The translations under genes and the position numbers were made by a program. This document shows positions 24,091-37,259 of a DNA stretch of 64,000 nucleotides, piece after piece; within the stretch, counting starts at the first letter, position 1; each line of letters begins with the position of its first letter. The stretch is from Karalla daura (Eukaryota; Chordata; Actinopteri; Chaetodontiformes; Leiognathidae), in assembly GCA_029224185.1 (NCBI GenBank), contig CM055198.1, positions 3,732,424-3,796,423 of the forward strand, given 5' to 3'. The notes below the pieces were generated by a model that was not told where the DNA came from, made no database searches, and worked only from the letters and a program-made list of their open reading frames with translations.

Positions 24091-25924
24091 AGGTACAAAT
24101 GCCACTGGCGAAAATCCAAACAAGATTAGGCCCCCCGTTGACGACACCTGTCAATACAGCTTTCGCCTGAAGGATGCTGTTGATGTAGCGCAGTGATTCA
24201 TTACACACCCACACGCTCAGCCCTCACACACACACACACACACACACGCACACAAACACACACGCGCGCGTTCTTCCACACAGCCACGGGAATGCTCACA
24301 AATACATGATTGCAGCACCAAACTGCCAAACTCAATGGTGTCTTTTATTACACACTCAATTTTCACAGTGGAAAACATTCCATACGCTCCTCGCTCTCTC
24401 TCTCCACGCGCCTCTTTTCCTGCTGCTTATGCAGCTCCTGATTTTACCACCACTTTTTTTGTCTTTTCCCTTTCACCCACACCGACCTGCCTCGCTTGTT
24501 TGCGGCCCTCTCTTTTTCCGATTCCCGACACCTACCCTATTTTTGGACCGGAGTGCGCGGATCTGTGTAACGAACTGGCTGAACTTTTAATGCACGCGTC
24601 GAGACGAGGCTGTGGCTGTGAAGCATCTTCAACAGATGCATCCTCCGTCTCGGGCTTGAAAAGGTTGCTTATATAAGATGTTTGTCAAGTATTCAGGAAT
24701 CAATGTGAGCTCACCCCAGAAATTAGAATACTGAACTACCCTGAGGTCACACCGTTAAGGGCTAGAAATAAAATCCACTGTAAAATGCAAGCAGCGTCTC
24801 GCCGCCCTCAGGTTCATATGCTATTGTAGACTATTGGTATTTAACTTCACTGGCCGGTTTTTAATGTCAGCAACCAGGCCAGATAACAGCCAGGCCGATG
24901 CCAGCTACCACAGTGGCATTTGCATGACACACTTGAGGACATGGACAGGCATCCACCGCTTTTTGTTTGGATTGTGGAGAAAGTAGCAAAGAAAGGGGGG
25001 AAAACAAAAAAACAAATCACACAATTACAGTTACGAGACTGAAGCAAGAGTAATCCTCCAATCAAAGATGTTTTGTGTTTTTTTTTTTTAACCCTGGAAA
25101 AATCCAAACCAATCTACTTAAATCAGTGAAAGATATTTCATCAATTCGACTTTGCTGATTTTTTTTTTTAGAACATCGAGGAAAACAGGTCTCGTAATTG
25201 GCAGACAGGCAGCATCGGTTACGGAAATTCTTTAAATATTTAGTTTCAAAAGCACCTTGCAGAACAGCTCAAACAAGCGGGGAGCTGTCTGCTGCGTCTG
25301 GCACAATATAGACGGCCCCAAAGAAAATCCACCACAAAACCGAGGAAAAGATTTAATGCACAGAATAACGCTATTTGCAAGAGCACTTTAGACGAGGCAT
25401 CATTTGTCATTCGCAGGACTGGCTCAGATTTGCAGACAATGTTTCGTAATGCGTCAGTGATACGGGTTTCCAAAGGCACGGAACGCTCACTGCTGTGTTG
25501 GTGCAGTGACACCTGTTACAGAGGGACATTTTACACTTGGTGGCTCAAGCAGCTGAATGGCTGCTTACAAATCCATCGCATTGTCTGAATGGGCATTTGA
25601 AGTGCTTTGCCTATCGAGTATCACCTTCTCGTGTTAGCCACACGAGGAGTGACTCACCGCAACAGACTATTAATCCCAGCTGTACGGGTGAAGTCTCACT
25701 CTGGATCATATTTCCCCATTTCTCCCAGGAATGTCTTCAATTTCCTCATGTTCCTCCATCTCGCTGTTGAAGACGCCCTCTGGAGAATATCAAGCTGTTG
25801 TCTCTCCTCATCTCCACCTCCTCCCTCCTCCCTGGCCCCTGATGAGACCGGCCACTCGTGTTCCAGTTTCTGGAGACATGGAGGGGCAGCTAGGAGGCCT
25901 GGAGGGGCTGGCTGAAAGGGTGGC

Positions 25925-26007
25925 AGAGAGAGAGAGAGAGAGTGTGTGCCTGTGCATATGTGCGTGTGTGTGCCCGTGTGCATGTGTGTGTGTGTGTGTG
26001 TGTGTGC
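25925..26007. repeat. Compound (GA)n(GT)n microsatellite
   Basis: A GA run passing into imperfect GT units. Two more GT runs follow at 26151-26191 and 26279-26303. Confidence 0.9.
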
Positions 26008-26471
26008 GGAGGAGCCACGCTGGGATGGCCCTCTGCTGCAGCCACTAAACATTCCACTTGCCTTCCCATCAGCTCCTCTGTTATTACCACGGCCCAGTGA
26101 GCCCACTGACTCAACAGCTGCCCAGAGTATAGAGATGCATGTGCGACTATGTGTGTATGTGTGCGTGTGTGTGTGTGTGCGTGTGTGTGTGAGGGCGGGT
26201 GGCGCAGCACACGTGTGGTCTACGGCAAAACCGCCAGTGGCGTGTGGAATACTTACATTTGAGAGTGAAATGATGCAGGAGTGTGTGTGTGTGTGTGTGT
26301 GTATACGTGAATCAATTGACGCATGTGTCTTCAGTTGGAGCTAAAATGAATGATGCATGTGTGTGAGGGCGTGCATTAAACGTCTGTGCATTAGTGGACA
26401 AGCTGAGGCGAAATGATGCGGCAGGGAATGATGGGGTTCGGGGCACTTATGTCGGTCGGCACCTATGCAAG

Positions 26472-26490
26472 TTTTTTTTTTTTTTTTTTT
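26472..26490. repeat. Poly-T run, 19 bases
   Basis: An uninterrupted T homopolymer. No retrotransposon body is recognisable beside it. Confidence 0.85.
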
Positions 26491-26949
26491 GCTCCGAATG
26501 CCCGCTCTGAAGACGAGCGCCGCGCCTTTCTAAAATCACAAACCGTTTTGCATCATTTCTGGCGCACGCCGAGTGTGATATGATGACAGAGAGTGATTCA
26601 CAGTCTCTGGTTTGTTCGCCCGTGACATCCTCTTTCAAACCAAAACAATTAATGAAAGACGATCTTAATGATTTGCATGTAAAAACCAACCGGATGCCTT
26701 TTTTTTCCCCCCTGTTCATCTCTAATGCATGCTGTACGTGGGGGAGACTGAGACTACAGGAGAAAACTACTGTATAGCAATGGAGCTGGGAGAATGTATA
26801 CTGTACATACATGCAATACATTCGTTGACCAAACACATGCGTTTCCCGTCATTTTGAACATGCAGACAATCTCCATCTGAACCCCACTCTTTAAAGTAAA
26901 CGGGTGCAACTTTTGAACGTCGACGCCTCCGAGAGAACAATAGAAAATC

Positions 26950-27150
26950 ATTTTGCGGTGTGTTCAATGGGCGCGAGCAGGGCTGCTTTGGTGGCTTGAA
27001 GCATTAATCTTTGCAAATGGCCCGGCCCTAATAAAATCATCATGGCACATCCAGAGAAAATTAGAGCTATTTTTTTTAGGAGGAAATGGAGGCACGGCGT
27101 CTTTGCAGATGCATTATGTGTCATGCGTTTTGGCTATGGCCCCTAATAAC
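26950..27150. promoter_or_regulatory. Candidate conserved non-coding element (unverified)
   Basis: Non-repetitive block with AGCATTAATC, CCTAATAAAATCATC, AAAATTAGAG and a GCAGATGCATTATG stretch. No coding frame fits. The texture is that of a vertebrate enhancer; conservation is not tested. Confidence 0.22.
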
Positions 27151-29758
27151 ATGGCCACAAAGGAGGTTTCCAGGGGGCAAGATTTTATTGTCCCCGGGGG
27201 GGGGAAAGCTGACCTGCTGCGAGGAACACAAAAATACAATAATGCCGCGCAATGCAAGAATAAAATTGATAAATGCAAGACATAAAACATGTGATAGAGT
27301 AAGAGCGCCGGCCGGATCACCAGGATATATAAACTATGCGTTATTATACAGCGGTTTACAGGTTTACAGGTCTGGGTAATAAATATGAAATAAGTTTAAT
27401 AACCTTTAAGTGAAACCCTGAGATTGAAAAGAGTGCTTTCACTGGCTGGCCCGGGCGGTCGGACTTGGCTCCGAGTATATTGTGGCATTTCTTTGGATCG
27501 GTGCAGCTTGCGCGGCTCCCAGACCTGCAGAATCCCCTCCTCCTTCCCGGCTATCTGGAAATTAATGCCGGTGTCGCCGTGCTGTAAGCGCTCCAAGAGG
27601 AGGGGGAGAGGGGACGAGAGACTTCTCAAATTCTCCCCTGGCAGGAGATGCACAAACGTGTCCTTCCCAGACATCTTTACAGCTTTGGCAGCGCCGCCTT
27701 GCTGCTGCGGCCGCGGCCAGGATATAACATCCCTGTCAGAACCTGAGCAAACAGAGCGGCCAGGTTGTGTCTTTACCTCAGGTGTGGAGGATTAGCGGGC
27801 TGAGGACGAGCTAGCTGTAGCGTCAGTGTCTCACAACACGCGCTCATCCTCTGTGGAAGAAGAAATAAAGAAGGAAAGACTGAAAGAGAAATACAGTAAA
27901 TGAAATAAAACAAACAAAACAAACAAAACAAAAACACTTGGAGATAAAGGGTAAAGAGAAAGCAGGATAACATCAACACTAAAAGTTATTAAAAGAAACA
28001 CTAAAACACGTTTCAAAGGCCACAAGATAAAGCAACCCGAGGTTATAATTTCAAGATTAAACACAGGGATTATAACGATATCAATTAAAAGGCTAATTAA
28101 AAAAGTGAGTCCCGAGCCCCGGGTGAAGCTCTATACTGTTTCAGCGATATTGAGGGGACAAGCATGCAAAATCGAAGAGGAGATGGAGAGGCTGCAGCAC
28201 TGAAACACCGTACCAGTGGCATCCACCATGACCCCGGGGCGAGAGCGCTATGTAGCAACAGCGCAGCAGCTTTTTTTTCCAGGCTCCACCCCTGAAAAAC
28301 ACCCACGTCGACGTCAACACTTCCCTCCGATCCATCTCTCTTGTCTGTGCGTGTGTCACGTATTTCACGTCCATAAGCGGCGATGATGCGTGACGTCTTC
28401 CCCCGTGTCGTTCTTGAAGAGCCCATCCACGGGTCGGACACAGTCACTGTAGTCGGTCGCCGACCCTCAGGCTGTCTCCAAAGTATCATTTCATCCATAA
28501 AGAGCCAGGCCGAACGCTCACTGCTTCTATGCCCAGGGACAACTGTTGATTTGTGGAGACCTGGATGCAGTCCGCCTGTCTTACTTCAGGCTGCGGAAGA
28601 CTGGCCAGTGTACTCTATTCAGCCCTGCATAGCTGGGCTGGCGACGAGCGACAATCATCTTCACTGTCATGTTAAGGTCTTTGCTGATCATGCTAAGTGG
28701 TTGAATCGTGATTTGAATGAATGATCTTTTTTCTTTTAGATACTCTTTACGATGGCATGGCGTCTCACAACATGTTAAAATTCATGCAGATTCATCACCT
28801 TTCCCGCATATGCGCTGGGATGGGCTCCTGCAGACCCCTTGGACACTGTTGGGTGTAAAGCAGATGAGACCAATACGATTCAGAGTGGGGCAGAACACGG
28901 AAACTTGTGGTGAAATGAGTCCCGAGCGCCGCATTTACATCGCAGAAAACGCAATAAAAGGACTTCATTTCCATAGCGGAGACGTGCGTGTTTTAAGTTG
29001 TATGGCACGGGAAAATTAACATGGAGTCACATTGAAACCCTCGGCTGCTCCTGCATCGTCACATGTCAAGCTATTTTTAGGCGCGTCGCGGATTTTTAAT
29101 GCGAGGCGAAGGCGGCTTCCCAAAAACGGCGGAGAGAGGAGACGCGGTGACTGTCGAGAAGCACGACCACAGTGAGCCCGCCTACTGCTCCGGTCCACGC
29201 GGTATTACCACGAACAAGCTGTAATCTCAGACGAGGACCCCTGCTCATTTGCCGGTCCCATTAGTCGCCTTGAATTGAACTCACTCATCGCTGGACCCGC
29301 AGACCTTTAACTCTCAACCGAGCTCGGATGTCATATCGTCACTCCCTTATCGTCGGTTGTGAAAGTGGTGTGTGTGCGTGTGTGTGTGTGTGATCAAAGC
29401 TCCGGCGCCAACGCTTTTTAACGACGCGATTACCAGCGTTAAGTATCAAGGGCGAGGCTCAAGTCGGGTGAAGAGAGAGGAGCCCGGAGAGGAGAGAGTC
29501 GGAACGGGCGGAGAGCCCGCGGGGGTGGACGTCGCCCCTCGGCCGCGGCTGCGCTGCTCACGTATTCGAAACCTGGAGTCGGCTGACACCGAGATCATGA
29601 ATGACCCTGTTTCCGCAGGGGGGGATGGGGGGGGGGGCACCGACGTGTGAAAACAAAGCTTCACGCAAGTCTTCGGAATCTGCATAAAATCTCTTCAGTG
29701 ATTTGCATTTCCAGTCATAGAACCCAAGCACATGGAGGAAAACTGACTCAGTGAGCCA

Positions 29759-29781
29759 TGCTCTCTCTCTCTCTCTCTCTG

Positions 29782-29862
<81 letters not shown>
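29759..29862. repeat. (CT)n microsatellite, about 104 bp
   Basis: The longest CT run in the window, with a GT and an AT interruption near its left end. A pure pyrimidine strand of this length can form triplex (H-DNA). Ser-Leu repeat frames across it are artefacts. Confidence 0.95.
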
Positions 29863-29864
<2 letters not shown>

Positions 29865-30973
29865 TCAGAGGGTCCGCGCCGGAACCTGCCCCCGTCAGAC
29901 ACTGCTCCGCCACACTTGCGCCCCAGACGTTAACCCTCCAAAAAACCTGAAATATTAATCATCCAAAGGTCCGGCTGTAATGAAAATAAGTGTCCTCTGC
30001 TGAGCATCTGGAGTTCATCGGTGCACCAGCCAGACATGCCGGGGGCAGAGGGTCTCCTCCAGCTGAAACTTGTATTCGGCAGCAGCACGACGTGCCTCCG
30101 GCAACACGCGGATTAAGGCGCGGCTCTGAAGCATCTCAATCAGTTTATTGAGGCTAATGCTAAGACACAGCGGCGGGGGGCGGGGGGTGGGCTGATCAGG
30201 AATGCGGGCAGCGGTACGGTCTGTTTCTCCACACCTTGGTCTCCGACTGAGAGACGTCGCTGTGTGTGAACGCGGAGCGCACACTTATGGCGTCCATCCG
30301 TCTGCTGGTTACCGCCTGATGTCTCTTTTGCTTTTTAACACAGGAGGGTCACGCTTAACCACGCTTCCATTTCACATGGGTCTGATAAGAGTGATAAAAG
30401 TGAACATTTCATTGAGACATTTGGTAACCTCACACTAGTATGGCAGAGGTATCCTGCTGGGATGCTAACCTACGGTAAGAGTGGGAAAAAAATAGTAAAA
30501 AGTAGAGTAAACCTAAATTCCTTGCTCAGTCCCAGCACTTTTTGCAGTGATGAATGCTGCATACCTACGACTCTGACCTCCGTGCTCCCAGGCTGAGCTC
30601 ATTATTGATTTATCCCTCCCAACAAACTGTATTTCATACTCACGCCGCCCAATACAGGGCGATGAGAAACACAAATATTCAATAGGAAATTGAACGTCCT
30701 GGGAGTAAAACCAACCTATAGAATAAACAATACCCTTCCCCATACTGGCGGGTGTGGGGGGGGTGGAAAAAAAGGACTTTAATGTGTGTAGGTGCAAAGC
30801 TGGAGATGAGCGCGAGAGTGAGCCTGAGAGGGGGAAATTCGGCGGAGGTAGAGCAAAGCAGGGGGAGGACGTGTCGGGAAGATTTAGAAGTGTTTGAACT
30901 TGAGCGAACAAAAGATTTTTCAACAGATCCCAGGGCTTCATGAATCTGCTTTTCATCTTGCCTCCTTACGTTG

Positions 30974-30987
30974 GCTACCATAGTAAC
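30974..30987. promoter_or_regulatory. RFX X-box-like site
   Basis: GCTACC-AT-AGTAAC matches the X-box pattern GYTRYC-N(1-3)-RRNAAC in full. RFX factors use such sites in ciliary and neuronal genes. A single motif match is weak evidence of function. Confidence 0.3.
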
Positions 30988-31436
30988 CGAACCGAAGACG
31001 CTGGATTTATTCCGCAAATAAACAAAATGAAATTACCAGTCAATAGGAGTACAAAGTCTATTGGGTTAAAGCCACGGAAATCACAAAGTGAACTTTGGTT
31101 GCATTTGGCCCGGGATAATAGATCAGGAAAAATGCATTATAACAGAATATTGGACAATTGTGTCTAACGATATTAAGAAAAGAAAAGAAAAAAAAAAAGC
31201 TCAGGCGGTGACTAATCTCTCTGCCACGCGACGGGCGACAGATCAGCTGAACGCGGACGAATCCGCTTGTTCTGCACCTTTATTTTTACAAATTGGCTGC
31301 TTTCACTATTTAACTGGACATAATGTAATGCAACACCTGATGCAACACAAGGATGCAAGCTGGAGTCATAAGAACGCATTCGGAAAAGACGATCTCGAGA
31401 TTTGACTATGAGCGACTTGAACAGGGAGAGATGGAG

Positions 31437-31439
<3 letters not shown>

Positions 31440-31495
<56 letters not shown>

Positions 31496-31497
31496 GG
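31440..31497. repeat. Compound (GT)n(GA)n microsatellite
   Basis: GT units followed by GA units. A similar compound run follows at 31611-31659. Confidence 0.95.
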
Positions 31498-31829
31498 GGG
31501 AGAGAGATGCTGGTGGTGAGGATGTGTGAACAACCTTCTGGCCAGTGATGAGGTTTCTCACTGACACATATTGATTGTGGGCCTGGATGAGAGCAGGAGA
31601 CCGGCTGTAATGTGTGTGACTGTGTGTGTGTGTGTGTGTGACAGAGAGAGAGAGAGACAGACGGGCAGAGGGATTTTGTCTGCGCTTTAACAATTATGTC
31701 TTGAGAATGACCTCCGCAGATCGGCAGATAGAGGGGGGGGGCCTGAAAGCTTACCGTTTCTTTTCCTTGGCTGGATGAAATGAAACCTCTGCTAGGACTC
31801 CAGGTTTAGCCTTTTGAGTGATGGAAGTC

Positions 31830-32060
31830 CATTTGAAAATTGCCCCCGGGGCCATTAAGCCGTTAAATGTCAGCGTTCTCAGAAACAAATGGGCATTATC
31901 AGTCGTGTAAACAGCTATTGACACACAGCTGTGTTGGCAGAGGCTGTGGTGCTAATTAAACTGTAGGTCTAATTGGGAAATAATGACCTGTTTGTGCTGT
32001 CCTTGTAGCTGCCATGTCCTCTACACAACATTATTCCAGATAAGTAAACTTCCAGCCACA
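31830..32060. promoter_or_regulatory. Candidate conserved non-coding element (unverified)
   Basis: About 230 non-repetitive bases with GCCATTAAGCCGTTAAATGT, CTAATTAAACTG, TCTAATTGGG and an E-box-like CACAGCTGTG. No frame reads as protein. Of the blocks chosen by eye, this one looks most like a vertebrate conserved element. Confidence 0.28.
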
Positions 32061-32508
32061 TGCAGCCTTTGAATAATGGCTGGGGGGGGGGGGGTCAATA
32101 TCACCCCAAAGCATTGCCATTAAAACATCATTTTATTCATCCTCATGCCAAATTCATACTGAAAGTTGCCATGTTTTATTTATTGCTTAGGTTAGCCTCT
32201 TTTTTCTGTTTGTTTTCAACCTTAAACCAGATTTCAGTGTGAACCCATCACGCTTCAAGCTATGCAAAGAAAAATGTAAAAAGAAAAAAAAGCCAGAGTG
32301 TCACGCACTCAGCGTGTTACCATGAACTGAGGGGGCACTGCAGTGGATGGTTTCACCCATAAGCCGATGTGGCCGAGGAAACCAGAGAATTTATGAGTAG
32401 ATGGTAATGGGGATGAGGAAGAGAGCTAAATTTGTAATTATGGCTTTTTCTGGAGCAATTGCTGCCTCTGTGTTCGGACTGAGCATTTGGTTGTAGAGCT
32501 AACTGGTA

Positions 32509-32517
32509 GTGTGTGTG

Positions 32518-32554
<37 letters not shown>

Positions 32555-32555
32555 A
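32509..32555. repeat. Compound (GT)n(AT)n(GT)n microsatellite
   Basis: GT, then AT, then GT units. Confidence 0.9.
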
Positions 32556-34303
32556 TTTGAGGAACACACACTCATTTCAGGACTGTACAGCATGTCCCAA
32601 GTGCTTTCATGCAGCGCAACTGTGAACTCTGCAGTGTGTGTTTTACCTTATTTACTTAAATGTGTTGCATTGCTCCCGGCAGTGGAATCCTGTGCTTCTC
32701 TCATGGTTAATTGACTAACTGAGGAGACAGCTAAAACCAATCTGCCTGCCTCCAGACATGATTTGCGAGGCTCACATTGTGTTTTTGCCCATTATCTACC
32801 CACCGCCCTTAACGTGACGATGGGGTTTTTGGGCTTCATTAATGGAGGGCAAGGTTATGAACTTAAGGGGGGGGGGAAACAGAGTTCCATTTGTACCGTT
32901 AGAATTAGCTAACCAAAGCATGATGGACAGTGATGTACTGTAGGAGAGCAGCTCCAGCCCCTATGTGGGGTTTGCACTGGGCAGTGTTTTCCATCAGGCC
33001 TGATTGGAAGTGTTGATTGATTCTGTCCGTGTGGCGTCAGATTGGTACGGGCGAGGCAGCCACTCTACTTTATTGGGACATGGTGGCAGACGGAAGACCG
33101 GAAAGAGCTGATCCAAGCACTTAACAGAGCAGAAATGACTATGGAGGAGTTGAGGAGTTTACTGCACACCCTTGATCCTGTCTGTTTCTATTCTCGCGCT
33201 GACCAGTGCCACTCTCAACCCGCTATTTCTGTCTGAGTGGATGGGATAAGATCTCCACTGCTGGGCTGATTAATGAGACTTACCACGGTCATACGCATTA
33301 CATGGTCTGAAGCTGCAATGATTAAGACGTAGAGAGGGGAAGACAAAAGCAAAGATACATATTTTACATGGACTGGCTGTAGCAGCAGAGCAAGCCACCT
33401 AGCAGCAGTTAATCTAAACCACACATTTATGGGCGCCTGTGTAAAGCTATGGCACAGAGCCCAGACGTACCAGTTTTCCACTAGCACTTAAACACATTGT
33501 TTATTTGTGGACGTGTGTGGCTCCGACAACATGCGAGGCGTCTCAAACTCACACACACACATAAAAGCAGCCCGATCTGTGCATGTCAGGCAACCCATGC
33601 AACATTTTGCAATCTTTTTGGACAAGTACAAAAGAATGACAAAGTAATTATTTGTTTGCACAGAAAGAGTGTAGAATGATTCCCAGAAGCAAAAATGGGA
33701 AAAAAAAGTGGTCAGATTGATTTGGCTGGAAAATCTGCATGAAAAGAGAATGTGTGCATGGGGTTGTGAGAAAATGTCTGAAATATGAAAAGCAGTTCTG
33801 AGTGTTCTAATCGAGAGATGTTCAGTAAACAGCTGAAAGCAGGAAGATGGTATTTACCCTTTATTGTTCTTGGACGTTGAAGTTGCATCCCCACACCTAC
33901 TGGGCTTGATTTCAATGGAATTGTGTTCCGTTTGGGCGAATGTGTGGCTGTCTGTATGTTTGTAGACGCAGCTGCTCCAAATGATGGCTGATTTTTGGAC
34001 CCTCTCCCTCAACTGTATGCATGTGGAGACCAAGTCGCAGCGGTTCCCCCTCCGAGGTGTTCAGAGCTTGTACTCGCTGCGGGGCTGTTGGGCCGCATTA
34101 GTTTAGACGAGTCCTCGTGTTGCTATATTCGCCCCGTGAAGCTGTCTGTCACGGTGCGTTTGTCTAACCACATGTCCTCCTGTATCCTGTGTATTGTCCT
34201 GAATGTCAAACTGACAAACCAAATTAGAGCTACTGCAGAGCAATCAAGATCAAATAAGGGTGGATGAGCTGCAGTGTGAGGCCAGCGTGTTCTTTTTTTT
34301 TCT

Positions 34304-34304
<1 letters not shown>

Positions 34305-34342
<38 letters not shown>
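34305..34342. repeat. (CT)n microsatellite
   Basis: CT run following a T-rich stretch. Confidence 0.9.
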
Positions 34343-34343
<1 letters not shown>

Positions 34344-35284
34344 ATAGCAGGAAATCAACATATCAGCAGGGGCTGATGGGACTGATGATCAATACAAATG
34401 GCTCAATGATTACTTGGCCACAGGCTGGCATTGCTGGCTTGCGGACTCCTTGGCCCATAGTCTGTTTGGAAGTGAGACCACACGGTGCAGTCTCACAACA
34501 ACTGCTCCTCCCCACACACGCACACACACACACACTCACAGAAATGCAACTGTTTAGTGATGGAAAACAGCGCTGCGGGCAACTCAACCCGGCATCTCAT
34601 CCAGCGAGGCAGCCGAAGCTTTGTTTTCAAGCCAGGTGATTATTATTCTGCCATTATTCCGCCGTGGCGACGTATTTTATTAATTGTGACGCTGTCTGCC
34701 TGAGCTTGGTGTGAGAAGCGGATCAAAAAAAGGCTGAAAAGGGGAATAAGATTTCACCGCTCAAAATGAGTCCGTCTTTGTGGCCCTGAAAATGCTTTGT
34801 TTTCTTTTTTTTTTCTCTTTTTGGGACTGGACAGATCGTTAAAACCAGGACATTACGATAGAACCTGGCATTGATCAAGCCGGCGCACAAACGAAGTTGG
34901 GCAAATCGAACTGATAAATACAGTCGTAGAGCGATGCACAGCGGCGACGGCCCAGCCACGAGCCACCGGACTGCACCTGCAACAACGTGAGCATAGAGAC
35001 AATAGATGGAACGGATATATATTATTAAAGGATGTGTAGGGCAGCTTTCGGGGTGCTGCGTCTGTGCCTGTGTGTGAGCGAAGCCGGCCCTAATGCTGAT
35101 GCGTGTCGTGCCCGCCTCCCGCAATGTAATAAAGTCGCCGTCGTGGCTTGATGAGGACGAGATGCATGAAAATGACTCCGCGCTGCTGCCTCTCTCGCTC
35201 GCCGGCTGAGTGAAAGTCTGTCTCCTAGCAGCGCCGCGCTCTCGGAAGCACACCATTAAATAAGCAAAATAAAATTACCAAAGT

Positions 35285-35298
35285 CCCCCCCCCCCCCC
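35285..35298. repeat. Poly-C run, 14 bases
   Basis: C homopolymer. Confidence 0.85.
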
Positions 35299-36828
35299 TT
35301 CACCCTCCCTTAAAACAACTGACGATGCACTCAGCCTCTCGCCAGTACGTTAGGCCAATCAACCAACACGAGGCCTGAACGGACACGAACGCAGGCCCCC
35401 TCATGCCCTGCCCATTGTCGTATTCGCTTCGTGGCCTGGATGAGCACAAAGAGTCCTACGTTTCGAATGGAGACGGCCCAAGTTCGTCTCAAGTCAAACT
35501 TACGATTGGCTAAGTTTGTGACGCTACCACTGTATGCGCATGGCAGACCATTGACCGACGGTACAGATATACCTGGCTTCCAGTTCGGGCTTAAGCAGAA
35601 TACAAGTACAAGTGAAAAGCACTGAAAGGTATCCCAGAGCAGTTGTACGCCATGGATTTAGTAGTAACCAGTTTAGCACTTCAGGAGGACTTGCAAGTGC
35701 AAAGCAAACTTTCCACCTCTTTCATTTCTGTCAGGGAGCCTTGGTTGTTGTCCCTCGTTTATCTTCATATGCGTTGCATCTCCCGAGTAGCGCGCCGTCT
35801 CAATGCTAACCCAATTCTGGAGCAGTAATTGTGAGTCAATTTTCCTTCCACCTCCACATCCAGCCCCTGCACTTCCAGAGCAGGTGATTAACCGTGCGCC
35901 GGTGCACCTGTAGTGAGGCTCCCGGTGAGACTGACGCGGGGAACTGGGAAGAGTTCGTTTGCGAAAAGGCACGTAAGCACGAGGCCATCGTCAGCTTGAA
36001 CGTTGCACCTTTGTGCGGACAAAAACATGAGCGACGTCACGTGACGGTTGCGGCCACAGGAACAGTCTTGCCAGCGAGAGGATTTCATTATCAGAGAGGG
36101 GCAAAAAATGGCGCCGAGGGCTGTTTCTAATGAAAAAAAAGATGCTTTTTTTCGCTCCTGACTGGATCAGACAAGTGTTTTACCGCATCATATGGTTCGC
36201 CGATCTGATTGGTTGAAGTCGGCTTGTGCGCGACAGCGAAAGACAGATGGCTCGTCCAATCACCTGCCAAGTCGTTTTTGAGAGTGCCGGCCCTTTTCCA
36301 AATAGCCTCGATGGACGACTTCCCAGATGGTTCCGTGTAACAAACCATCTGGCGATTCAGGTTACAAAAAAAAAATCAGATTTAGGAAAATAAATCAAAA
36401 TGGTGATATCTCTTTGTGCAAATGAGCCTGTCAGCGCCTGGTCCGTCTCTTCCCTATCACCCCCCACCCCCCCCGTCAGAGCTGTTCCTCTCATATTGTC
36501 GGACTCTTTGCCTTCCTTTAGTTTCCACTCTGACAGTGGACAAATCAGCCACGGGAACCTGATGGGGATGACTTCTGAAATGTGGCTCTCGAATGTTGTG
36601 CGGCACTGACTCACGCCGCCAATCAGCAGCAAATATATCGTTACAACCTGTACTTTTTTCCCCCTCTTATTCAAACCGTTCGGTCTTAATTCTGCGAATC
36701 TGCAAAAGCCCAGCGCCGGGATCCTCACAGGTCTGGCCAGAATCTCACAAGCAAAGTGAGATTATGTGTCCTTGAGCAAATAAGCTGCTCTGGTGGAGGG
36801 GAATCAGCTCTGAAATGTGCTGAAAATG

Positions 36829-36886
36829 TACACACACACACACACACAAACACACATATATATATATATGTGTGTGTATGTGTGTG
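36829..36886. repeat. Compound (CA)n(TA)n(TG)n repeat, inverted-repeat geometry
   Basis: CA units on the left, TA units in the centre and TG units on the right make the whole tract nearly self-complementary, so one strand can fold into a long hairpin. Confidence 0.9.
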
Positions 36887-37259
36887 AATAAGCTGAATGT
36901 GGTTTGCATGGGTGTGTGTTGTGTTAGAAAGGATCAGGCAGAGGTGTTAAGCACTCACATTAAATCTTCGTGGGATGATTCTGGAAATGTGGTCGAATTG
37001 CACAACAGAAAATGACAAGAAAACAACGGCAATGTTAACCACCATCCTGAGTGGTGGAGGTCTGCTGGGGGCTCTCACCGGGGAAGGGCATTTTGTTGAA
37101 GAAACAGACTGTATGATATTCAGATTTTCTTCCACGGGTAGTCACTCGCTGCCCCTGCCGACTAAAGATTTGAGAGTTTTGTCTAAACCCGCCTCTTGCC
37201 GATTCCCTCAACCCAGCTTTTGATAGATTCCCGCATTAACCGCAGCTCATCTGTCTTCG

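Larger units (their letters stand above)
20444..29758. other. Non-coding interval, microsatellite-dense in its first 6 kb
   Basis: From 20.4 to 26.5 kb a microsatellite or homopolymer occurs every few hundred bases: CA, CT, GT, TA, C, A and T runs, listed separately where long. 22200-22980 and 23080-23760 between them are plain non-coding sequence. 24270-25900 shows nothing beyond one perfect POU octamer (24918-24925) and short T runs. 26500-27480 is non-repetitive with an octamer at 26671-26678. 27800-28130 is A-rich. 28130-29330 shows nothing specific. 29000-29640 is fairly CpG-rich, with a GT run at 29367-29392 and a third octamer at 29701-29708. No frame resembles a known protein. Confidence 0.6.
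29863..36828. other. Non-coding interval
   Basis: No coding exon is recognised. 30010-30750 is ordinary sequence with a G-rich patch near 30175. 30930-31180 is non-repetitive and AT-rich with an RFX-like site. 31440-31660 holds compound GT/GA repeats. 31830-32060 is a candidate regulatory block. 32082-32094 and 32867-32876 are G runs. 33000-34290 shows nothing specific. 34305-34342 is a CT run. 34720-35260 is GC-balanced and carries a 177-codon minus-strand frame without protein features. 35285-35298 is a C run. 35340-36800 shows nothing beyond short A runs. Confidence 0.6.

Noticed and set aside
25246..25512. 88-codon minus-strand frame with a hydrophobic middle
   Set aside because: It looked like a small membrane protein, but no family is recognised and there is no splice or promoter context.
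27396..27674. 92-codon minus-strand frame starting MSGKDTFVHLLPGENLRS
   Set aside because: Text is more protein-like than most, but no family is recognised and no splice sites frame it.
34723..35256. 177-codon minus-strand frame
   Set aside because: No domain, signal peptide or family resemblance; length within chance for a GC-balanced stretch.
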